DNA of 64,000 nucleotides from Pedobacter ginsengisoli (GTDB taxonomy: Bacteria > Bacteroidota > Bacteroidia > Sphingobacteriales > Sphingobacteriaceae). Where the stretch lies: assembly GCF_030244015.1 (NCBI RefSeq), contig NZ_JASSYX010000001.1, positions 1,364,001 through 1,428,000 on the forward strand. The letters are read 5' to 3'. Positions 27,443-36,114 of this stretch are shown in pieces; the stretch's first letter is position 1, and each line of letters begins with the position of its first letter. A program made the position numbers and the translations under genes. A model generated the notes under the pieces. That model did not search any database, was not told the DNA's origin, and worked only from the letters and a program-made list of their open reading frames with translations.

Positions 27443-28386
27443 GATGTATAAGTGTGTTGTTTTAAAGCAAGTCTTGCAAGTTCAACTGCGCCCGCAGGAA
27501 CTACATCCTCCCCAAGTTTTGCAATCTCAACCGGAGGAGCAGGTAAAAAAGAATGCATCAGGTAACCCGGCAGCGCAGACACCAGTGGTGCACGCAAGCC
27601 TTCTCCCAGCAAGGACAATCCTCCGCCGATCACTATCACCTCAGGATGTAAAAGATGGACGAGATGGGAGAGTGCATAGGCCAGATCGTCTGCGATTTCC
27701 CTTACGATTTGTTGTGCTGCCGGATCCTGCTGTGCCAGTGCAGGCCCGAGTAAGCTTGCTCCGGGGACATTCCCTGCTTTTGACAGCACTGACAAAAGAC
27801 TGCCGGGATTGGTGTTTATATACCGGATTACTTTTTCGTTTACCGCCCATCCCGAACACCGGGATTCCAGCGTACTGCCATTTTTATCGAGCCTCAGGTG
27901 CCCGATCTCGAGCTCGCCAGGCGCCATGCCATGGTAGATCTTTCCGTCTGCAAACATTCCGCCACCTATTCCGCTTCCCAGGGTCATGTAGAAGAGCTTG
28001 GCGTATTTCATGCCCCAGCCATAGACACCCTCGCCTAATGCGGCTGTATTGGCATCGTTGTCTATGAACACAGGCTTGTCTGTCAGTTCCTCCAGCCAGT
28101 TTTTTAAATTGAAGCTTTCCCAGCCTTGTACCTGGTTGGAGACCCTGATTGTTCCGCTTGCCCAGTCTACCGGCCCGCCAAACCCGACCCCAATGGCAGC
28201 AATGTCCCTCAGCTGGTCTTGCCATTCCTGAAAGCACTGTGATATATCTGCCCGGATGCCAGCGGCGCCCGCTGAAGGATCAATTGTATAGCGTCTTCGC
28301 GCTTCAATGATACCATCAGTGCCGCCTATGACCAGCTGCAGTTTTGTGCCGCCGATTTCAATGCCCATGAATTGTTCAGCCGCCAT
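27439..28386 (-). CDS. ROK family sugar kinase
   Basis: A 315-residue ROK protein without a DNA-binding N-terminus, so a kinase rather than a repressor. The ATP site is MGIEIGGTKLQLVIGG; the catalytic region is FIDNDANTAALGE and GSGIGGGMFADGKIYHGMAPGELEIGH. The usual CxCGxxGC zinc motif after this His is replaced by LESRCSGW, so the zinc ligands are lost. That is a feature of a divergent ROK branch (inference). It lies upstream of, and overlaps, the SIS isomerase gene. Together they suggest import of a free sugar, its phosphorylation and isomerisation. Confidence 0.86.
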   Translation of the reverse strand: MAAEQFMGIEIGGTKLQLVIGGTDGIIEARRRYTIDPSAGAAGIRADISQCFQEWQDQLRDIAAIGVGFGGPVDWASGTIRVSNQVQGWESFNLKNWLEELTDKPVFIDNDANTAALGEGVYGWGMKYAKLFYMTLGSGIGGGMFADGKIYHGMAPGELEIGHLRLDKNGSTLESRCSGWAVNEKVIRYINTNPGSLLSVLSKAGNVPGASLLGPALAQQDPAAQQIVREIADDLAYALSHLVHLLHPEVIVIGGGLSLLGEGLRAPLVSALPGYLMHSFLPAPPVEIAKLGEDVVPAGAVELARLALKQHTYTS

Positions 28387-28462
28387 AGGGTGCCAGTTTC
28401 ATAACAGTTTAAGATTTGGTTAACCCAATATACTTAAATGTTTGAATAGCAGTGCAATAAAT

Positions 28463-28969
28463 TTACCTCAATGATTTTTCAAATGCCATCCGGGCACTGT
28501 CCCTGAAAAATACCTCGCCGCAATAAGTGTAGCCCGCTTTTTTCAGGATATTCAGCATGGCTGCATTGTCAAAATTGGTGTCGGCTTTGATGCTTTGCAC
28601 CTGGTTTTCCCGGGCAAATTCCTCTATATGCTTTAGCATTTTGCCGGATAGCCCTTTTCCCAGGTAATCTTCTGAAACCGCAACCCTGTGGAACACAACA
28701 TAATCGCCTGTTGTCAGCCATTTTCCCTCTATTGTTTCATAGGCGGGTTCGTCATTGATCATGATTGCCAGATATCCTGCAATAGTATTTCCATCTGTTA
28801 TTACAAAACCAGCATCACAGGTAATGTCCTTTTCAATCACCGCAGGATTTGGATATCCATCCTGCCACTGCTCACTTCCGTCTTCTTTTCTCCGCTGAAT
28901 GGCCTTTTGCAGAATGGCCCAGATCTGTGGCAAATCTGCTGAAGTTGCTTTTCTAAAGGTGTATTCCAT
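28463..28969 (-). CDS. GNAT N-acetyltransferase
   Basis: 168 residues from MEYTFRKATSADLPQIWAIL at 28969, the normal GNAT opening; an in-frame ATG at 29086 adds 39 residues of unrelated, basic sequence and is rejected. Conserved parts: VVFHRVAVSEDYLGKGLSGKM (acetyl-CoA loop) and NAAMLNILKKAGYTYCGEVFF. The substrate is unknown. It lies 76 bases upstream of the ROK gene on the same strand and may be co-transcribed. Confidence 0.85.
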   Translation of the reverse strand: MEYTFRKATSADLPQIWAILQKAIQRRKEDGSEQWQDGYPNPAVIEKDITCDAGFVITDGNTIAGYLAIMINDEPAYETIEGKWLTTGDYVVFHRVAVSEDYLGKGLSGKMLKHIEEFARENQVQSIKADTNFDNAAMLNILKKAGYTYCGEVFFRDSARMAFEKSLR

Positions 28970-29215
28970 AGCAGGCAAAGTTGAGAAAAAAACTCCGGAC
29001 GCTTTGCCGCACCGGCAATTTAATCTTGCCGCTTTCTGAAAATACCGGGGGCTGCAAGTGCCATACATTGGTGCGGTCTGCCGCATACTGATTCTATACC
29101 TGCTGCGAAGCTTCTGCGCTAAAAGTGCCTTTTATCGCGGCAGGAGCACAGATGGACCGCAGAAAGTACGCAGAATAGCGCAGCAAATATAATTCAAGAC
29201 AGAAAAATCAGGTAC

Positions 29216-30400
29216 TTAATCGAAAACAGCAATCTTGGTTATAAACGAACGTCGTGCTTCCTTGTTTTCCAGCTTTTCCATTTTCTGGTTTTTCCAGTAA
29301 CAGGCCAATCCGCCTTGTTCCCCGGAAATATATACATTATTTCCTTTGGTATTCAGCATTGTGGCTGATCCGTAAGTTACGCCGCTTTTTACAGGCAGGT
29401 CAAATTTTTCGGTTTCGAGCTTGCCCGTATTGGAGTTTATTTTAAGGGTGACATATGCGCATTTATTGCTGGAGTTTTCATAATAAGGTAAATACACAGT
29501 GTTTTTTGCATAGGCTCCCTGATTGATATGAAAGTTGACTTCTGGTAATTCCGCCTGGTACCTGGTTACCGTATGGCTCACTGTATTGATCACGAAATAG
29601 AATAAACCAGTGACCGGTGTCCCTTCCTTTTTACAGGCCACGATAGCAATAAGGTTGTCTTCGTCTTTTGCAAAGACGTTTTCAACATCTATATAGATAT
29701 AACCAGGAATCTGCAGCTTATAGTCCTGAATCCATTTGTCTTCTCTGAATACTTCCAGAAAAGTCGTTTTCGTATCAGGACTTAAGGATTTTGAAACGAA
29801 CAGCCCTTTGCTGGTGCCGCAATACCAGGCATAGCCATTTCCATTTGGCGTCTGGGCCAGCGGGTGGTATGTAGGTTTGCCGTCGGCGCCGGAAACTTTG
29901 TAATAATAGGACCGCGCACGCTGCCCGGGGACGGTTCCCAGCGCTATAATGTAGGTATCCCCGTTATACGTCGTGCTGCCTTGCGACCATTCCACATAGC
30001 GTGGATCGAGGTCACGCCCGGTTGATTCGGCAAAAGGCTTGCTCACTTGCAGGAACTGGCACAGGCGGGAACCTTTGCCATCTTTTACTTCATTACCATA
30101 AAAGTCTATCCCGCGCGCGATCCCGCCAGGAGAAACTACGGCACGCTCATAAAAGCCCGTTACGATCAGACCACTATGCCTATAGGATACGATTGATGTG
30201 TCCCTTGTGCCTGCCTGCCATTTGGTAACTACGTAATAGGAGTCAGTCACCTGAGTTTGCCCAAATAACATCGGATCATTCACAGGTTCGATCACTTCCT
30301 GTTGCGAAGGTTTTTTATCCTTGTCCTTTTTGCAGGCCGTTAATAGACAAGATGCTGCGAAAAGCAATATGGTTATTTTATTTATCTCTTTCTTTATCAT
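29216..30400 (-). CDS. Surface lipoprotein, probable beta-propeller
   Basis: A 394-residue lipoprotein (lipobox LLTAC, Cys ~23, followed by KKDKDKK). The body consists of repeated blades of about 40-55 residues with Tyr/Trp-rich strands (GDTYIIALG, NGYAWYCGTSKGLF, NNVYISGEQGG). Members of this kind in Bacteroidota sit with YceI-like or haem/siderophore genes, but I do not recognise a family. Its ATG overlaps the TGA of the YceI gene (30397-30400), so it is the second gene of an AraC-YceI-lipoprotein run. Confidence 0.6.
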   Translation of the reverse strand: MIKKEINKITILLFAASCLLTACKKDKDKKPSQQEVIEPVNDPMLFGQTQVTDSYYVVTKWQAGTRDTSIVSYRHSGLIVTGFYERAVVSPGGIARGIDFYGNEVKDGKGSRLCQFLQVSKPFAESTGRDLDPRYVEWSQGSTTYNGDTYIIALGTVPGQRARSYYYKVSGADGKPTYHPLAQTPNGNGYAWYCGTSKGLFVSKSLSPDTKTTFLEVFREDKWIQDYKLQIPGYIYIDVENVFAKDEDNLIAIVACKKEGTPVTGLFYFVINTVSHTVTRYQAELPEVNFHINQGAYAKNTVYLPYYENSSNKCAYVTLKINSNTGKLETEKFDLPVKSGVTYGSATMLNTKGNNVYISGEQGGLACYWKNQKMEKLENKEARRSFITKIAVFD

Positions 30401-31005
30401 TTTGTTGCTGCCTTTATATTAAGTTTTATTTCAACATCTGGTAAGATGTATAGCGGTTTCGAGGGGTCATTGAAGCTGGTCATACCCCAGGTCAGGCGAT
30501 TGAGCTTAAAAGCGGCCGTGGTTTGCAGACTGTCGGGGCTCAATGTGATCCTGGCGGGAAAGCTGAGCGGATGTGTCTGTCCAATCATTGAAAAATCACC
30601 TGTTATGCGGTAATTGTTGCCCGCTGCTCTTGCGGTATCCGTTTCACTGAGTGCGGTTACGTTTTTTAAATTGAATACCGCGTCTGGATAAATGACCGCG
30701 TTAAAGAAATCCGGATTTTGCAAATGGTCCAGTAGCTGAACTTTCAGTGAATCGGGCAGGTCATAATTGCTGATGCTGGCGATCGGAATGGTGAAGGTCC
30801 CGCCGGTGACGATGCCATTCGCTGCAATGGCCTCTCCGTATACACGGAATGCGCCGGTATGAAAATGGTCTGTGGCTGAACCCTTCCATTCCAGCAGAGA
30901 GGTATTTCTGTCAATACTAAAGTGTGCCTTGTCATTGTTATCTTTACTGCAGGCAGCAAAATTGGCTATAAACACCATAGCCATAGCGATGTTCTTAAAT
31001 TTCAT
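30397..31005 (-). CDS. YceI family lipoprotein
   Basis: 202 residues from MKFKNIAMAMVFIANFAACSKDN at 31005; an upstream in-frame ATG at 31122 is inside the AraC gene and is rejected. Lipobox FAAC at ~19. The rest is the YceI lipocalin fold: FSIDRNTSLLEWKGSATDHFHTGAF, GTFTIPIASI, TGDFSMIGQTHPLSF, and WGMTSFND near the end. YceI proteins bind isoprenoid-like lipids in the periplasm. Stop overlaps the next gene's start (ATGA). The AraC gene ends 40 bases upstream. Confidence 0.9.
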   Translation of the reverse strand: MKFKNIAMAMVFIANFAACSKDNNDKAHFSIDRNTSLLEWKGSATDHFHTGAFRVYGEAIAANGIVTGGTFTIPIASISNYDLPDSLKVQLLDHLQNPDFFNAVIYPDAVFNLKNVTALSETDTARAAGNNYRITGDFSMIGQTHPLSFPARITLSPDSLQTTAAFKLNRLTWGMTSFNDPSKPLYILPDVEIKLNIKAATK

Positions 31006-31045
31006 GATTTTATTTTTGATGAATACTCTGCGGCAAAGATCCCGT

Positions 31046-31924
31046 TCAGGCGGCGGATGTCTTTGTAAAAATCCGACATTCCGACATTTTAAAACATTTT
31101 CCCGCCGCGACCAGGTATTCACCGGGAGAGCCTGATCTGATGGCCGAGGGACTTATTCCTGTAAACTGTTTGAAGTCTTTTGAAAAATGGGCCGGATCAA
31201 AGTATCCGAGTTCATAACCCAATAAAGAGAGTTGCTGGCCCGGATTGTTTTCCAGTGCATGCAGTGCAGTATTCAGGCGCATGAATTTACCGATATCCTT
31301 TGGCGAAATACCCACGCGTGAGCGAAAAACCCGTTCCACTTGCCTTGCACTAATGCCCAGGGGGCGCTCCAGGTCTGAGACCTTCAAATTGCCTCCTGTA
31401 TGCAGGAGCTGTTTTAAGGTATATTCCACATAGCTGGCTTGATTGTCAACAGGCAACAGACGTTTTTCAAAGAAACTGTTTAGTATCTTACACCTGGCCG
31501 AGTCGTTTTCAGCTTCGTATAGCTTTTCATTGACGAGCTGCGGATCAGCCGACCAGATGTTTTCCAGGCCTATACTTGCCTGATCTGTAAAGTCTGCAAG
31601 AGGAGCAGCCATAAACTGTTGTATACCGCCCGTTTTAAATTGAACTTTTGCCAGTCTGGTATGGCCTGAAAACTTTAGCCATAGCGGTCTGGTCAGTTGC
31701 CCAACTAAGAAAGTGTCAAGCGTAGTTTGCATACCCGCCTTGGCACCTATAGTGCTGTATTGGTGCTTGTCACCATAAATGAAAAGCGCAGAGACCTGTC
31801 CAAAAGGGATCAGTCTCCATAATGGGGAGATCTGATGGAATTCTTGCCAGGCAATATCTACAAACATGTAATTGTCAATGAAAGGCTTCAGTTGTACTGA
31901 AGGAGAAAAGGAATTTACGTGCAT
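31046..31924 (-). CDS. AraC family transcriptional regulator
   Basis: 292 residues from MHVNSFSPSVQLKPFIDNYMF. The C-terminal ~100 residues carry the two helix-turn-helix motifs (LKVSDLERPLGISARQVERVFRSRVGISPKD and LSLLGYELGYFDPAHFSKDFKQFTGISP). The N-terminal ~170 residues are an effector domain of the kind seen in DUF6597-type regulators. It is the first gene of the run into YceI and the lipoprotein and probably controls it. It is divergent from the LytS operon. Confidence 0.92.
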   Translation of the reverse strand: MHVNSFSPSVQLKPFIDNYMFVDIAWQEFHQISPLWRLIPFGQVSALFIYGDKHQYSTIGAKAGMQTTLDTFLVGQLTRPLWLKFSGHTRLAKVQFKTGGIQQFMAAPLADFTDQASIGLENIWSADPQLVNEKLYEAENDSARCKILNSFFEKRLLPVDNQASYVEYTLKQLLHTGGNLKVSDLERPLGISARQVERVFRSRVGISPKDIGKFMRLNTALHALENNPGQQLSLLGYELGYFDPAHFSKDFKQFTGISPSAIRSGSPGEYLVAAGKCFKMSECRIFTKTSAA

Positions 31925-32080
31925 AAACCCAAAGCAACACAAACCCATGAAAAAAGTGAAAAGGCATCGACATACGGCAGTTTCTGTCGCCAGAAAACAT
32001 TGAACAACATGCCAGAGCTAAACTGCGACTGTTTATATTTGCATCATGATACCGGAAATTAAATTAAGGATACGTTTTAA

Positions 32081-33142
32081 ATGAAAGATACGTTGATCGG
32101 ACATGCTGTGTTCTGGCTGCTTGCCGCCGGTGTGCTGACACTCATTTATGGCACAGCCTTTGGCAGTTTTGATTTGGGCTGGCGTGTCATTGCGATGTTG
32201 CTTCCGGTACACATGGCCTATTTCTATGCGATATCCTACTGGGTATTGCCAAATTTTTTTTTCAGACGGCAATACGTGATCACAGGCTTTGCAATGATTC
32301 TTTGCGTACTAGGAGCGACTGTAGTGTACCGGCTGAATGAAATATTGATTTCCGATCCGTTTATCTATCATTATTACAAGAAAAACGACCCCGGATTTAG
32401 CTGGAGCAAATTAGAGGGCAGTATATGGGAGCAGTTGCGGCGCCCGGTTGATTTGGTCAATGCCGCAGAGCGCAGCAATGTGATTGTCTGGCTGGGTGTC
32501 GCATTGCAATTTGTAAAACTGTGGTACGAACGGAGGCAGGCAGCACTGCAAGCCGAACTGAATTTTTTGAAAAGTCAGATCCATCCGCACTTTCTTTTCA
32601 ATACGCTCAATAACCTCTACAGCCTATCTCTTAATGAATCCAAACAGGCACCAGGTGTCATTATGGAGCTGTCACATATCCTGCGTTATATGCTCTATGA
32701 ATGTAAAGCAGACTTGGTGCCGCTTGTCCGTGATATTGAGATATTGCAAGACTACATCTCGCTGGAAAAGATCAGGTATGAAGAGCGGCTGGACCTCAAT
32801 ATAAATATTACAGGTGCGCTCGGTGAGCTTAAAGTAGCCCCCTTATTGTTGCTTCCACTGGTAGAAAATGCTTTTAAACATGGCGCGAGTGAAACAGTGG
32901 AAGGCGCCTGGATCAATATTGATCTGGCTGTGTCTGGCCATCAGTTAAAATTTAAAGTATCAAACGGAAAACCCGAGATTCAACCGGCGGATGAGAGACC
33001 GGACAAGATCGGACTGGCCAATATCCGTAAAAGACTCGAGCTGCTGTATCCTGGAAAATACCATTTTGAAGTCTGGAACGAAAAAGAAGTGTTTATCGCC
33101 GAACTGGACCTGGACATGCAGGCACATAAAAATAAATCATGA
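32081..33142 (+). CDS. LytS-type sensor histidine kinase
   Basis: 353 residues. Four membrane helices (~7-28, 33-60, 64-85, 133-150) lead into a His_kinase/HATPase pair. The phospho-acceptor is His170 in SQIHPHFLFNTLNN and the ATP site includes LLLLPLVENAFKHG and KIGLANIRKRLELLY. It has no extracytoplasmic sensory domain of size, so it senses within the membrane. Its stop overlaps the response regulator start (ATGA at 33139-33142). Confidence 0.95.
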   Translation: MKDTLIGHAVFWLLAAGVLTLIYGTAFGSFDLGWRVIAMLLPVHMAYFYAISYWVLPNFFFRRQYVITGFAMILCVLGATVVYRLNEILISDPFIYHYYKKNDPGFSWSKLEGSIWEQLRRPVDLVNAAERSNVIVWLGVALQFVKLWYERRQAALQAELNFLKSQIHPHFLFNTLNNLYSLSLNESKQAPGVIMELSHILRYMLYECKADLVPLVRDIEILQDYISLEKIRYEERLDLNINITGALGELKVAPLLLLPLVENAFKHGASETVEGAWINIDLAVSGHQLKFKVSNGKPEIQPADERPDKIGLANIRKRLELLYPGKYHFEVWNEKEVFIAELDLDMQAHKNKS

Positions 33143-33864
33143 GTATCCGGATCCTGATAGTTGATGATGAACCGCACGCGATAGCCGTAATCGAAAATTA
33201 TGCTAAGCAGGTAACCGGGTTGACAATCGCAGGGACTTGCCGCAATGCTTTCGAGGCTATCCGGCAATTGGAGGAAGACCAGGTTGATCTGATGTTTCTT
33301 GATATCAAAATGCCTGGAATGCAAGGCACAGAACTGTTGAAAGGCCTGAAGGACCCGCCACTGGTGATCTTTACCACAGCGTATGAAATGTATGCAGCAC
33401 AGGGATTCGAGCTTGATGCGGTGGATTACCTGATGAAGCCGATCTCCCGCGGACGTTTCCTGCGTGCTGTAGAAAAGGCGATCACTATTCGCCGCGGACA
33501 GGCAGCTCCCTTGCCTGATGCTTTTAGAACCTCGTTAACTGTACCTACCATAGAAAAACACCTGTATATCAGGGTGGAGCGGCGCACGGTCAAATTAAAG
33601 ACAGCTGATATTCTCTGGATTGAAAGCGTAAAGGACTACATCAGGATAACTCTTGTAGACAAAGTACTGGTGACCAAGCAAAAAATCAGTGTGATAGAAA
33701 AATTGCTTCCTTCCGGGGACTTTTTGCGGATCCACCGTTCTTTTATTGTACCATTGTCCAGGATAGAAGCCTATCATCCCAATCATCTGCGCATTGGAGA
33801 AAAAGAACTGCCGGTTGGGAGAAACTATAAACAGGATTTGCTCAAACTATTCTCTCATTTATGA
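33139..33864 (+). CDS. LytTR response regulator
   Basis: 241 residues: receiver domain (acid pocket Asp9/Asp10, phosphorylation Asp55 in LMFLDIKMPG, Thr in VIFTTAY) and a C-terminal LytTR DNA-binding domain (~140-240: LYIRVERRTVKLKTADILWIE, FLRIHRSFIV). It is the cognate partner of the kinase before it. It overlaps both neighbours by ATGA, so kinase, regulator and the secreted protein that follows form one coupled unit. Confidence 0.96.
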   Translation: MSIRILIVDDEPHAIAVIENYAKQVTGLTIAGTCRNAFEAIRQLEEDQVDLMFLDIKMPGMQGTELLKGLKDPPLVIFTTAYEMYAAQGFELDAVDYLMKPISRGRFLRAVEKAITIRRGQAAPLPDAFRTSLTVPTIEKHLYIRVERRTVKLKTADILWIESVKDYIRITLVDKVLVTKQKISVIEKLLPSGDFLRIHRSFIVPLSRIEAYHPNHLRIGEKELPVGRNYKQDLLKLFSHL

Positions 33865-35015
33865 AAAAACTATTTTTACTCCCGCTTTTGCTGATCATGT
33901 CCGTATGGAACGCCCGGTCTCAAAAAGCAAATACACCGGACAGCCTTCCCGACTCCATTTTTTCAGGAAAACAAGGTAAAATGCATATTCAGGGCATTGC
34001 AATGGATAGGGTAAACGGTTATGTGTACTTTTCCTTTACAGACCGGCTCGTTAAAACTGACCTTTCCGGTAAACTAATCGGAAGTGTAAGCGGTTTTGTC
34101 GGACATCTTGGTGATCTGGATTTCAATACTGATGATGGAAGAATCTATGGTTCTCTGGAATATAAGAATGATGCCATTGGCAAAGGGATCAGGAAATCAC
34201 TGGGTGTAGAGAATAGCAATGAAAATGGATTTTATATTGCCATATTTGATGGTTCAAAAATCGTACGTCCTGATATGAACGCAGAGAAAGAGGAACTGCT
34301 CCGTACAGTTTACATCAGGGAAGCAGTAAAAGATTATGAAGACAGTGTAAGGGTTAGCGGGATACCTAAAGCCCATCGGTTTGCATGTTCAGGGATAGAC
34401 GGAGTCTCATTTGCCCCTGCCTTTGGCAATAGTAAAACCAGTAGGAAATACCTCTATGTAGCATATGGTGTCTACGGTGATACCGCCAGGAGTGATAATG
34501 ACCACCAGGTGCTACTGAAATACGATGTCGCAGACTGGGACAAATATGAGAAAAAGCTATCGCAGGGCCAGTTGCATCAGTCAGGTCCTGAAAGACCTGC
34601 AGAAAAATACTTTGTTAAGACAGGAAACACCCGCTACGGCATTCAGAATCTGGGCTATGATCCTCATACCGGGAATCTATTTGCTGCTGTGTACCGGGGC
34701 GCCAAAATCGAGTTTCCAAATTACGACCTGTTCGTTATCGATGTGCATAAGAAACCTGTAACAGGCGAAATTGAATCAGACAGCAAAAAGATAAAGGTCA
34801 AAATACTTTCTCTGCTGCAGGCAGGTTCAGATGATGGCAAAACAGGCATCAGAGGTTGGCATTTTAAATGGGGTGCGACGGGTCTGTGTCCTTTAGGTGA
34901 TGGATTGTTTTATATTTCGCATAATGCAAAAGATAATGCCGGAAAGGAGCAAAGTACGGTCCATAAATATAAATGGGTTGGGGATAGTCAGGATTCATTT
35001 GTCCTGGTCAAATAA
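33861..35015 (+). CDS. Secreted propeller-like protein coupled to LytS/LytTR
   Basis: A 384-residue protein with signal peptide MKKLFLLPLLLIMSVWNARSQ. It looks like a beta-propeller: repeated GYVYFSFTDR, GDLDFNTDDGRIYGSLEY, LGYDPHTGNLFAAVY, ATGLCPLGDGLFYISHN. Conserved acidic loops (SGIDGVSF, GDTARSDNDH) could bind metal or ligand. The start overlaps the LytTR stop, so it is part of the two-component operon. It could be the periplasmic sensor or a secreted effector of the system; no family is recognised. Confidence 0.65.
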   Translation: MKKLFLLPLLLIMSVWNARSQKANTPDSLPDSIFSGKQGKMHIQGIAMDRVNGYVYFSFTDRLVKTDLSGKLIGSVSGFVGHLGDLDFNTDDGRIYGSLEYKNDAIGKGIRKSLGVENSNENGFYIAIFDGSKIVRPDMNAEKEELLRTVYIREAVKDYEDSVRVSGIPKAHRFACSGIDGVSFAPAFGNSKTSRKYLYVAYGVYGDTARSDNDHQVLLKYDVADWDKYEKKLSQGQLHQSGPERPAEKYFVKTGNTRYGIQNLGYDPHTGNLFAAVYRGAKIEFPNYDLFVIDVHKKPVTGEIESDSKKIKVKILSLLQAGSDDGKTGIRGWHFKWGATGLCPLGDGLFYISHNAKDNAGKEQSTVHKYKWVGDSQDSFVLVK

Positions 35016-35026
35016 ACTAATAAGGC

Positions 35027-35890
35027 TTACTTCAAAAATGATATGCCTGCTTTTCCTATCTTAACAATTCCCACTGTTGCGAGCCCGGCAGCGATACCCA
35101 TCGCCAACTCCTTTATTGTCGGAATTACGTTTGGCCACAGGTGGTGCAAGAATTCGATATTGTGCACAAAAATCCCCCCTGAAACTAAAATCAGCGCTAT
35201 AGTCCCAACAACACTTAATATCCTGATAATAACAGGCAGCGATTTCACAAGTAAATGACCCAAGCCCGCAACAACGCCTTTATCTCCGGAGCTTTTGATC
35301 AATTGGTATCCCGCATCATCCATTCTAACAATAATGGCAACTATGCCATAAACCCCTACGGTTGCCAGTAAAGCAACAACAGAAACCGTTAAAATTTGTA
35401 ATGTCATATTTTCTTCTAAAACAGATCCGAGTGCAATAATTACGATTTCCACAGAAAGAATAAAATCAGTTGTGATCGCAGATTTGACCTTTGCCTTTTC
35501 TGCATCAGCACCATCTTGTTTAATCTCTGCGACCACCTCATGGCCTGTCTTCGGACGATGAAAAAAGTATTCGATTATTTTTTCAACTCCTTCATAAGCG
35601 AGATAAAGCCCTCCCAGAATTAAGGCAATCTTAATTGCAACCGGAAGAAACGCATTTAACAACAACGCTATCGGCACAATAATAATTTTATTGACCAGGG
35701 AGCCTTTGGTAATTGCCCAGAGCACCGGTAATTCCCTTGAGGATAGAAAACCAGTGGCCTTTTCCGCATTCACCGCTAAGTCATCACCCAAAATGCCTGC
35801 AGTTTTTTTTGTCGCAATCTTAGCCGTCACCGCGACGTCATCCATTAAAGCAGTTATATCATCTAAAATCGCAAAAAAACCCGAAGCCAT
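35027..35890 (-). CDS. DUF808 membrane protein (YedI-like)
   Basis: A 287-residue inner-membrane protein beginning MASGFFAILDDITALMDDVAV, the invariant DUF808 opening, followed by GILGDDLAVNAEKATGF, several helices and a typical glycine-rich C-terminus. The function of the family is unknown. It converges with the propeller gene with an 11-base gap and is monocistronic. Confidence 0.93.
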   Translation of the reverse strand: MASGFFAILDDITALMDDVAVTAKIATKKTAGILGDDLAVNAEKATGFLSSRELPVLWAITKGSLVNKIIIVPIALLLNAFLPVAIKIALILGGLYLAYEGVEKIIEYFFHRPKTGHEVVAEIKQDGADAEKAKVKSAITTDFILSVEIVIIALGSVLEENMTLQILTVSVVALLATVGVYGIVAIIVRMDDAGYQLIKSSGDKGVVAGLGHLLVKSLPVIIRILSVVGTIALILVSGGIFVHNIEFLHHLWPNVIPTIKELAMGIAAGLATVGIVKIGKAGISFLK

Positions 35891-36114
35891 ATTTATCTCA
35901 ATTAGTAATCCCCCAAAATATCTTTTTAAAACCTGATTTTGAAAGAAAGATAGTAATATTTTTTCCAGGGAATGGTGCTAATGACCAGACCTGGGGTATC
36001 AACCTATTTGAAGAGGACAAGGCCTGTACATTTTACACTTTTTACATTTCTTTTTACACCATTGCCGATGTGTCAACATCTCATGCTGCCTAGCTTTGTA
36101 TAAACCGCATTACT

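Noticed and set aside
27441..28067. A 208-codon plus-strand frame over the ROK gene
   Set aside because: It is antisense to a clearly conserved ROK kinase and its translation is low-complexity and Arg/Pro-rich; typical of the opposite strand of a GC-rich gene.
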